From: Altererythrobacter sp. KTW20L
Lineage (GTDB): Bacteria > Pseudomonadota > Alphaproteobacteria > Sphingomonadales > Sphingomonadaceae
Length of the DNA: 64,000 nucleotides
NCBI RefSeq assembly: GCF_023501975.1
Contig: NZ_JAMFLH010000010.1
Coordinates: 1-64,000, forward strand
Reading direction: 5' to 3'
The translations under genes were made by a program, and so were the position numbers. This document shows positions 10,101-15,192 of this stretch, piece after piece. How positions within the stretch are numbered: position 1 is the stretch's first letter; each line of letters opens with the position of its first letter. The notes under the pieces were generated by a model, which was not told the origin of the DNA, did no database searches, and saw only the letters and a program-made list of their open reading frames with translations.

Positions 10101-10929
10101 GGGCTGGGCGCTCTGGCTGGGCGGCACCGCGCGCAAAGGGCATCTGGCGGGTGACGGCAATGCTGCGCGGGTGGATGGCGAGAACCGAGGGGCCGAACTG
10201 GGCTTCGAATATCGCGGGGCCGGTAATGGCTGGGCGATCGGGGCGGCTGCGGGCTATCTGGACGGGGATGTGGCCGTGCCGGGTAGCAGTTCAGGGGCGG
10301 AATATGATGGCTGGACGCTGGGCGCCTATGCCCGATTCGGCACCGGCAATGCCGGGTTGAGCGCCAGTGCGGCGATCGATCATGCTTCGCTGGATCTTGG
10401 CGTATGGCGACAGGTGGTGCTGGGCGCGGTGAACCGCATGGCCTCAAGCGCGGTGGACCTGGACAGCCTCTCGCTAGCAGGCGAGCTGCGTTATGGCTTC
10501 GCGGTAGGCGGTGGCTGGGCGGCCGGACCGCTGGGCTCGGTGCGCCATGCGCGGGTCGATCTGGGCAGCTTTGCCGAGACCGGGGCGGGTAGCCTCAACC
10601 TTGCCAGCTCCGGCGGCGATGACAGCGTCACGCGCTGGGGGGGCGGCGCGTTCGTCAACTGGCAAGGCGAGCGCGGCAATCTCGACCTCTCCGCCCAATA
10701 TGTGGACGGCGAGGACATCGTGGCCCAGCTTGGGCTGAGCATGGCGGGCGCACCGGGCGAGGACTTTACAGTACGCGCCCCGCAGGCAGAGGGTCAGGCG
10801 CTTCTGCTCGCCCTTGCTGGCGGGCTGGAGCTAGGCGGAGGCTGGGGCCTAGGCGCAAACTTGCAGTGGCTCACACGCACAAAGTTGGACAACTTATCCG
10901 CCTCCCTCACCATAACCCTCGGCTTTTGA
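4183..10929 (+). CDS. Giant autotransporter (type Va secretion) with repetitive passenger
   Basis: A 2248-residue protein. The GTG at 4183 is chosen because AAGGGG lies a few bases upstream. The N terminus has an extended signal peptide ending near TPAFAAS. The passenger, about 1850 residues, is built of degenerate repeats of roughly 40-50 residues, each carrying a core like T-x-G-D-N-S-P-G-I-x-x-G, as expected for a right-handed beta-helix. A Thr/Pro linker (nt 9817-9850) precedes an autotransporter beta-barrel of about 280 residues ending in LTITLGF with a C-terminal Phe, the signal for outer-membrane insertion. Two larger duplications are visible inside the passenger. The exposed passenger is probably an adhesin or surface structure. 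It is acidic, with very few Lys and Cys, and shows no catalytic motif I recognise. Confidence 0.87.
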   Translation: MTRTDLTNCTFLRTSKALSFAKRSASRGAIIAGLIAGGATPAFAASDGSAPTVGDTVTCTVAAPNPETDPIIAPGSVNVTVEMQEGAILQAPTSPAMHLGGGAKIDMGGATISDVDPAAIPASIAGVIAGDFSSVVTRQDFTELFTGIGALAPLQPATGATVELGATEDAALQAGIENITGVVTVQKAKMADQAMNAITQFITSAVDPNAGLPTDGPFLMEPGTNQVIVSGSQIIAGGAVAISLADNSATRAVVSDGGIIASLVEGAPAISMGENSALHVTLGEYDETTPSGGTILTVGDGAAGIDAGQDDSAVMVYMLGDGHVFTAGDNAPAIIGPGTSSVLAFEARGGLSSDGLPMIATFGDNSPGLVMHGADNSTATLQMRDMYAGEFGPGMQTNGANSTLFDIDTGSGSSVSFSVVASTLGTYGDKSGVIRIAQDGSSDALVFVQSSSLTSTGAGSALINLSTTGIGSSLITVAIINGTLASEGDGSAGILLGGGFDSSSQTFFIADSTVDTLGDDAPAIDLGRSGSSSVRSTTILDTEISTAGDRSGGILGEETGNGSASELTMRNVSVATLGDDAPALALIGSGDGSSAFLLSIAESSFTTEGANSHGIRIGGGGQDSSVMSLDFSDTLISTLGTGADALRVDVALADDDSVTVIDLATMDISTAGDGARGIVLGGSLTGGSVNSSISIELTNSTIETLGDNANGFDIAGFSGDFVNSDWSVFVGDMDIATSGAGSIGLSLRGIDGLLDRSPVTRIVEDVRITTQGDDAVGLYVGGMGIGGINDSPTQLALTAIDIATSGANAHGLVLGAGLTNLDGTTDISIATTGAGSTGFLSSAGAGQAITINNLRMTVSTEGSGSAGMVFEMEDDFTAIYTDMGAEISTLGDDSPGIVFGEGGTDNFSRIMFDSHQVITTTGDRSPGYLSGGIGSGAGDAFMGVAGHTVQVDTSGNDSPGVIFNVLGNMENTQEAVLIDISFTVDTLGERSPGVIFGQTRADTPSTLISSFQASDIGAVVTTAGDDSPGFFFGPGATPSGNEYTVAAVAIHSDVVTTGNNSHGVIFTEGLSKAGPGTNVKITMTNLPLRAMTFGSNSHGIILGDGLGTTRTDMNFKSALLIGDGMSATTSGANSHALVISENSALTLDLASVIWDPATATYSGPIASNGLMVTGTIDSFDTFVATGANSRAVMNHGILYGTFTVGAGVVGNLGSTGLIESNAAPAIELHGDAIIELLNGSRLLTSGDDAPGILINNNTAGAMATLSATGSTLQTNGADSTLVDVNLGDGSSLSFSAENTSFGTVGDGSGVLSLSVADNSDMLLFVSDSTLTSLGNNATLLETSSGDGTVVNVVVIGSTFETQGVNSAAISLGGVGTGSAMNASLTGGIVLNTQGDNSAGLLVPGLTGIGDLSATSFNMSSASVETLGAGSAGIVIGNPVVQHNNSSVAYSLNNITVDSEGDHSTGIAFYGPGNGMGSDATLFLTQTSITTLGDNATGLLVDMFGANATNSVSQVIMDDITVATSGANSHGIVLGAGLGTDRPDINTEAFLAVAMAATTSGDNAHALVLSESTTLSLAGQSHIGATTANGTVVNGIIDSFDGFEATGTNSRAVMNRGILYGTFTVDDAVVGNLGNNGLIESATGAGGVAVQFTGTTDDIFELQTQGVVIGTVEAGAGNDLFALGGEGSASFDFGLIGTQYNDFESFEKIGSSTWTMTGISNVEAGFAVHAGVLLANGSLGGLDFTVHSGAVLGGTGTLGNVVSAGGTFAPGNSIGTITVNGDFTLDAASVLEIEVSPDGSSDLVVVNGAVELGGATLSVIEGGSFGGADPFNYLIIDNDAADPVGGTFGAVENDLAFLTPSVQYDGGDGNDVVLTLTPKTTPTPTPTPPPLFPTAAETWNQQQAASVLDTFGAAPGSDAENVYLDILFMSGASARAAFDAASGEIYASVLADTALAGMAQAERMLARAHSGTGEGWALWLGGTARKGHLAGDGNAARVDGENRGAELGFEYRGAGNGWAIGAAAGYLDGDVAVPGSSSGAEYDGWTLGAYARFGTGNAGLSASAAIDHASLDLGVWRQVVLGAVNRMASSAVDLDSLSLAGELRYGFAVGGGWAAGPLGSVRHARVDLGSFAETGAGSLNLASSGGDDSVTRWGGGAFVNWQGERGNLDLSAQYVDGEDIVAQLGLSMAGAPGEDFTVRAPQAEGQALLLALAGGLELGGGWGLGANLQWLTRTKLDNLSASLTITLGF

Positions 10930-11010
10930 AGAGGCTGCTCTGGCGGTTTTGCCCGGTACGCATAGCTGCCGGACAGTTGCCGACCTGAATTCAGCCGTTC
11001 ACTCTTATCG

Positions 11011-11034
11011 GTGCTGTCAGACTAACCGCACTTT
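11011..11034 (+). repeat. Solo IS6-like terminus
   Basis: The sequence beginning GGTGCTGTCAGACTAACCGC closely resembles the reverse complement of the right end of IS copy 3 (18904-18916 and the bases inside it). No transposase is attached. It lies immediately next to another IS fragment that starts at about 11078, so two IS ends are stacked behind the autotransporter gene. Confidence 0.55.
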
Positions 11035-11077
11035 GGTTCGTTGCCGTCATCCGCTCCCGCTTTCAGCCCAGCACCAC

Positions 11078-11441
11078 GGGGTGCTGTCAGTCGGAAGCTA
11101 ACTTTGTCTCCGATTGGCGGGCCAATCCCCTCCCCAGCGTTGGCCCAGTCCACAAGGCTTTGCCACTCAGCCAGTGCGACTGAGCGGCGTGCCTTGAATG
11201 TCTGTCGATCTACGAGGTGACGTTCCTGATTGAAGTGGTTTGATATCGAAGCGTGGACGGAAGCGAATTTCTGTAACGACTTCATCTGTCGGAATCGCAG
11301 CATCGCCCGCTCTCGTCGTCGGAATGGCAGGTGTGAATTCTCCAACCGGCTTTTTGAGGTGGCGACCGACCTCCTGACGCTCCAAATAGTCCAGCTCACG
11401 CATCGCCGCGGGATAGGATTTCAGCCCGTCGGTGACGTTGA
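11078..11441 (-). pseudogene. 3' fragment of an IS6-like transposase, frameshifted
   Basis: On the minus strand this is the second half of a transposase related to but distinct from copies 1-3. It reads EINVTDGLKSYPAAMRELD, continues to QEVGRHLKKP, then shifts frame, and resumes as ENSHLPFRRRERAMLRF and KSLQKFASVHAS. The outer end at 11078 carries GGTGCTGTCAGTCGGAAGCTAACT, the IS terminus. The 5' half with the first catalytic Asp is gone. The break at 11441 is exactly the centre of a 42-bp perfect palindrome. It cannot encode an active enzyme. Confidence 0.75.
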
Positions 11442-11463
11442 TTTCAACGTCACCGACGGGCTG
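11422..11463. repeat. Perfect 20+2+20 bp inverted repeat at an IS break
   Basis: Arm 1 (11422-11441) and arm 2 (11444-11463) are exact reverse complements separated by two T residues. Arm 1 is the transposase sequence encoding the NVTDGL motif; arm 2 is an inverted copy of it. The structure would form a strong cruciform or hairpin and marks where the transposase fragment was cut off. Confidence 0.9.
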
Positions 11464-11514
11464 ACGCTAAATGACCGCTTCGACCGCAGCAACCAACGTT
11501 GCGATCCCAGCTGA

Positions 11515-11688
11515 TGGCATTTGTTCGACGACGCCGTACTGAAAATGATCGGGCCAAAATATGCCTGCGGGTTTATCGATCCGTTCTGGAACGTTCAGAA
11601 ATTGGGCAACGTGCTTTCAGACTTACTTATCGTGGCGACCCAAGCATCAGATGCGCGCTGCCGTCTGCCTGCAAGTGTCAGTCATTGA
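11515..11688 (+). pseudogene. Possible remnant of an unidentified coding region
   Basis: An open frame without a good start codon reads LFDDAVLKMIGPKYACGF and continues to a TGA at 11686-11688, 57 codons in all. The composition looks protein-like, but no family was recognised and the 5' end is missing. It lies between the palindromic IS break and the TetR gene, which it meets tail to tail. It could equally be chance open sequence. Confidence 0.2.
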
Positions 11689-12344
11689 TCCGCGTTACGG
11701 GCGCGCTCGGCGGGTTCGTTCGAAACCAGTCGCAGGTAGCCGAAACAAGCACGTGGCAATTCCCGCCGCAGGCGCTCGAAGTCTTCTTCCTCCGTCACGG
11801 CCTCCATTACGACCCGGACCGACCCGCCCAGCAGCGCGGTGAGCATGAAAGCCGCAGAATTGGTATCTGCAAGTCGCGCATCAGGAACGGCTTTCAATAG
11901 TGAGCTGATCGCTTCAACGAGAGCCACCTTCGCCCGGTCCATCAGTTCCGCCAGATCGAACTCCGCAGCTATGCCGTAGATCGCCCGCGACGAGACGACA
12001 TCTGCCATCTTGGCGTCGAGCCAGGCCGTCGCCAACCCCTCAGCAACGCTCCGCAGATCGCGTCCTTTCAGCTGTTCCACGGCCGCCAGCATCGCCGTCA
12101 CGATCAGATCGAGCTGTCGCTCGACGATGGCGAACAGCAGTGCCTGCTTGTGCGGATAATACTGGTACATCGTACCGACTGACACTCCGGCCCGTTCCGC
12201 CACGCGCGTTGTCGTGAGCCGCCCCACTCCATCCGCCAGCAAAACCTGAATGGTTGCCGTGTGTATCGCCTCGACAGTGACCGTGGACCGCGCCTGAAGC
12301 GGGGTTTTCCGGGGTTTCAGGAGGTCGGGTGCGGGCCGGTTCAT
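11682..12344 (-). CDS. TetR/AcrR-family transcriptional regulator
   Basis: A 220-residue repressor. The N-terminal helix-turn-helix reads TTTRVAERAGVSVGTMYQYYPHKQALL, the usual TetR pattern. The remaining helical domain would bind a ligand and dimerise (AMLAAVEQLKGRDLRSVAEG and onward). The ATG at 12344 is preferred over an in-frame start at 12371 because the extra N-terminal residues are not typical of the family. It is transcribed divergently from the SDR gene with only 71 bp between the starts, the normal arrangement for a TetR that represses its neighbour and itself. The inducer is unknown. Confidence 0.88.
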   Translation of the reverse strand: MNRPAPDLLKPRKTPLQARSTVTVEAIHTATIQVLLADGVGRLTTTRVAERAGVSVGTMYQYYPHKQALLFAIVERQLDLIVTAMLAAVEQLKGRDLRSVAEGLATAWLDAKMADVVSSRAIYGIAAEFDLAELMDRAKVALVEAISSLLKAVPDARLADTNSAAFMLTALLGGSVRVVMEAVTEEEDFERLRRELPRACFGYLRLVSNEPAERARNADQ

Positions 12345-12415
12345 ATGCGAATTCCAAAACTGAAGGATCATTCATATCTTAGCGTTGCAAGTTCGCCCAT
12401 ACAAGGATCGACGCT
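12345..12415. promoter_or_regulatory. Divergent promoter/operator region, TetR-SDR
   Basis: This 71-bp gap between the divergent TetR and SDR starts must hold both promoters and probably the TetR operator. It is more AT-rich than its surroundings. I could not identify a convincing long palindrome. ACAAGGATC just upstream of 12416 would serve as the ribosome binding site for the SDR. Confidence 0.45.
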
Positions 12416-13171
12416 ATGAATACCGTCTTCATCACCGGCTGCTCCACCGGCTTCGGCCGCGAGACTGCCCTGTACTTCCTCGAACAGGGCTGGGCCGTTG
12501 TCGCAACGATGCGCAATCCCGCTGCCAGCACCTTGCCTGCATCAGAGCATCTTCGTGTCCTCCCTCTGGACGTCACCAGAGAGCAAAGCATCGTAGCGGC
12601 AATTTCAGAGGCCGGTGACATCGACGTGCTCGTGAACAATGCCGGCCTTGGCTGGCTGAACGCAGTTGAAGGCACGCCAATGGATGTGGCGCGGCGAATA
12701 TTCGAGACCAATCTGTTTGGTGCAATTGCGACGATGCAGGCCGTGCTGCCCGGCATGCGCGAACGCCGGTCGGGCGTGATCGTCAACGTCAGTTCCAGCT
12801 CGACCTACAAGCCCATTCCGCTGCTCTCCGTATATCGTGCCAGCAAGGCTGCCCTGACTTCGCTGACGGAGGCAGCAGCACTCGAGCTGGCTCCCTTCAA
12901 CATTCGCACGAAGGTTGTCGTCCCGGGCATGGCACCATCGACGAGCTTTGCCGACGATCTGCAGGAGCAGATTGCAAAGGGCGGCTGGTTTCCTCCGGCC
13001 TACCAGGAGTTTGCCAACCAGACGATGGCTGCACTGCACGCCGCGGGATCGGGAGATGTCACGACCGCTCGCGATGTGGCTGAAGCAGTTTTCCGCTCGG
13101 CGACCGATCCCGACTGCCCGGTTGTTCTCCCCGCCGGTGCCGACGCGATCGCCTGGGCGAATGCTGTATAA
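12416..13171 (+). CDS. Short-chain dehydrogenase/reductase (SDR family)
   Basis: A 251-residue NAD(P)-dependent oxidoreductase with a Rossmann fold. The coenzyme loop is TGCSTGFGRE (TGxxxGxG), followed by LDVTREQS, then NNAG at VLVNNAGLGWL. The catalytic Ser is in VNVSSSSTYKP and the YxxxK pair in YRASKAALTSL. The pattern at the end of strand 2 (ATMRN) suggests NADP preference. The length is normal for a classical SDR. It is divergent from a TetR regulator that probably controls it. The substrate is not evident; carbonyl or quinone detoxification is as likely as catabolism. Confidence 0.88.
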   Translation: MNTVFITGCSTGFGRETALYFLEQGWAVVATMRNPAASTLPASEHLRVLPLDVTREQSIVAAISEAGDIDVLVNNAGLGWLNAVEGTPMDVARRIFETNLFGAIATMQAVLPGMRERRSGVIVNVSSSSTYKPIPLLSVYRASKAALTSLTEAAALELAPFNIRTKVVVPGMAPSTSFADDLQEQIAKGGWFPPAYQEFANQTMAALHAAGSGDVTTARDVAEAVFRSATDPDCPVVLPAGADAIAWANAV

Positions 13172-13365
13172 TGGTGGCGTTGCCGTCGTCCGGCTTTCCA
13201 GAAATGGTCGGAGAAATCGAGCGCAAGACCTGAACATGGCGCCAGTTTTTGCCGTTTCAGTTGGCTCTCCGGCTCTCGGCAGGGTTTGCCCGGATGGCGA
13301 TGCCCGTCCGAGAGCTGGCCGAGAAACGTGGCTGGCTGCGGGCTCAACGAGCTGCGGCCGGCGGT

Positions 13366-13743
13366 TCATGCCTCGTCGGCCGCGTCCTCGATCGCGGCAG
13401 CCTCGCTGGCCTGCTGCTCGCGCACGGCCCTGGGCGATGTGGGAAGCGGGCGCCCGGCAAAATAGTCGTCGATTCGGGACAGAAGCAAGTTCGGCGTAAG
13501 AGCGGGGCTCGGCGTGGAATTCCGCGCCGAAGGGCGGCTTGGATGCAGCACATCCCACGGTGATGTTAGCTGCGTCTTGCGCCGCACTCCGGGACCGTTG
13601 TTGCCGAACCCGTCAATCGCCCGGTCCCAGACCGGCCGAAAAGTCTCGATCAGCATGTTCTCGCCAAGCGGTATCCAGATGTCGTCAACAACAAGAAATC
13701 GCACATGGAAATCGGCAAGATCAAGGTTGGTAGCCTGGTCGAC
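13366..13743 (-). pseudogene. C-terminal remnant of an Eco29kI-family restriction endonuclease
   Basis: On the minus strand the frame reads NLDLADFHVRFLVVDDIWIP, then GENMLIETFRPVWDRAIDGFGN and SPWDVLHPSRP, and ends NLLLSRIDDYFAGRP and an acidic tail. I recognise this as the C-terminal half of Eco29kI-type restriction enzymes (GIY-YIG nucleases cutting CCGCGG-like sites). The 5' half is missing: the frame enters the left end of IS copy 2 at 13744. The cognate methyltransferase is not in the window. The piece is about 125 codons and would not be functional without the N-terminal catalytic part. Confidence 0.75.
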
Positions 13744-14603
13744 GGCTCTGTCAGAGCAACGTGGCACCTCGCGCCGAGCCCTTCTAGCCAGCAGTGATGC
13801 CCCGCAAATCTCGAGCTCTGCCGCCAAGCCCGTTTCGCCATTTCAACTCGTCACCTGACATCATCCGCCTAGTGGTGATGATGTACGTCCGCTTCCCGCT
13901 GTCGTTGCGGAACGTGGAGGATCTGCTTTTCGAACGCGGCATCGACATTTGCCATGAGACGGTGCGCCACTGGTGGAACAGGTTCGGCCCCACGTTCGCT
14001 GGCGACATCCGCCGCCAGCGGGTTAGCCGAATGAAGGGCTTCCGCCAGTGGAAGTGGCACCTCGACGAGGTCTACGTGAAGATCAACGGCGAGATGCACT
14101 ACCTTTGGCGAGCGGTCGACCAGGAAGGCGAGGTTCTCGAAAGCTACGTCACCAGGACCCGCGACAAGAAGGCAGCCCTGCGGTTCATGAAGAAGGCGCT
14201 GAAGCGCCACGGCTCGCCAGCTGAGATCACCACCGACGGCCTGCGCTCGTACAAGGCAGCGATGAACGAGCTCGGCAATGCCGACAAGCAGGAGGTGGGA
14301 CGCTGGGCCAACAACCGGGTGGAGAACAGCCACCTGCCGTTCCGGCGGCGAGAGCGAGCCATGCTGCGGTTCCGACAGATGAAGTCGTTACAGAAGTTCG
14401 CCTCTGTCCACGCCAACGTCCACAACCATTTCGCTTCGCGGCCTTTCGGGTCAACCTCGAACGCCACCTGATCGACAGACAGACCTACAAGACCCGCCGC
14501 TCTGCCGCCTTGGCCGAGTGGCAGACCCTCATGGCCTGAACTGACGCTGGGAAGGTGACAACTTCGCCAAACGGAGACAAGTTGCCATCCGATTGACAGC
14601 ACC
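13744..14603 (+). mobile_element. IS6-family insertion sequence, copy 2 (complete)
   Basis: The left end is GGCTCTGTCAG at 13744, and the right end, read outward on the minus strand, is GGTGCTGTCAA ending at 14603. The 860-bp length and single transposase fit the IS6 family. It has cut the Eco29kI-like gene at its left edge. The bases just outside its right end (GCCACCCAT) are also found outside copy 3, so the two copies may share a flank or have a longer true end. Confidence 0.8.
13797..14471 (+). CDS. IS6-family DDE transposase, intact
   Basis: A 224-residue transposase, the best preserved of the copies. It begins MPRKSRALPPSPFRHFNSSP, has the helix-turn-helix ERGIDICHETVRHWWNRFGP, and carries the catalytic triad: Asp in HLDEVYVKI, Asp in ITTDGLRSYKA and Glu in NRVENSHLPFRRRERAM. 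The ATG at 13797 is preferred over a GTG three bases before it. The length is a little under the 230-240 residues common in the family. This copy could supply transposase to the damaged copies 1 and 3. Confidence 0.9.
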   Translation: MPRKSRALPPSPFRHFNSSPDIIRLVVMMYVRFPLSLRNVEDLLFERGIDICHETVRHWWNRFGPTFAGDIRRQRVSRMKGFRQWKWHLDEVYVKINGEMHYLWRAVDQEGEVLESYVTRTRDKKAALRFMKKALKRHGSPAEITTDGLRSYKAAMNELGNADKQEVGRWANNRVENSHLPFRRRERAMLRFRQMKSLQKFASVHANVHNHFASRPFGSTSNAT

Positions 14604-14874
14604 GCCACCCATATTCCCCACCATTCTCTGTAATTTGATGCCCTGAAATTGGGCCGCAATCCCGTGGGTTTGCGGCATGCAATCCGTCACTTGCCGCAAT
14701 CTTTCGACCATTCTCCGGCCGTTTCGAGCCCGATTTGCGGGGCCAGTCTCCGCACCAATGACAATCGGTTGGTTTCCCTGTTCACGGGACGTTTACAGGG
14801 AAAATCGCTGATTTTGGGTCGATTCAGGCCATTTTGAGCAATATCGCACCGTCGGCGCAATGAAATTATTGTAG
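14604..14874. other. Non-coding stretch between IS copy 2 and an IS remnant
   Basis: No gene is supported here. It contains TTTCCCTGTTCACGGGACG with a nearby ACAGGGAAAA, so a CCCTGT/ACAGGG inverted pair (roughly 14777-14802) is present. I have seen similar TTCCCTGTTC repeats near transposable elements in related bacteria, but that is memory, not a test. Confidence 0.4.
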
Positions 14875-15131
14875 TTGGGCAATTGCTTGCGGCGATCGCC
14901 GGACCGAACTTGGTCGCCCGGCTTCGAACGGTCTCGTACGTCACGTCGATCCCGCTTTCGGCGAGCAACTCCTCGTCATCGCAAGCTCGTCGTGAAGCGG
15001 AAATAGAGCCAGACTGCGAGCCAGATCGTGTCAGGCGGAAACCGGTGACGCTTGAAGGGCCGGGGGTTCATACTCGTCTCTCAACGCGACGAAAGGCCGC
15101 AAGCGGAGACAAGTTAGCGTTTGCCTGACAG
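14875..15131 (-). pseudogene. 5' remnant of a second type of IS6-like element
   Basis: On the minus strand the terminus GGTGCTGTCAGGCAAACGC (outer end near 15131) is followed by an ATG at 15071. The frame MNPRPFKRHRFPPDTIWLAV ends in a stop after FTTSLR. The sequence then continues in another frame as DEELLAESGIDVTYETVR and KFGPAIAA, and stops matching at about 14875. These are the N-terminal parts of a transposase of a different IS6 branch from copies 1-3. It is a dead fragment with a frameshift and no catalytic domain. Confidence 0.7.
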
Positions 15132-15192
15132 CACCCGCTCGAATAAACCCCCGAATTGCGCCCAGGGCTTCGTTTAGTTCTCGAAGTATAAC

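Noticed and set aside
13172-13365. A small gene with MAMPVRELAEKRGWLRAQ on the plus strand
   Set aside because: The start lacks a ribosome binding site and the frame runs antisense into the restriction-gene remnant; it may be debris between the SDR and that gene.
12605-13558. A 317-codon minus-strand frame over the SDR and the restriction gene remnant
   Set aside because: The SDR on the opposite strand has all family motifs; the minus frame has none and is in a different frame from the Eco29kI-like remnant.
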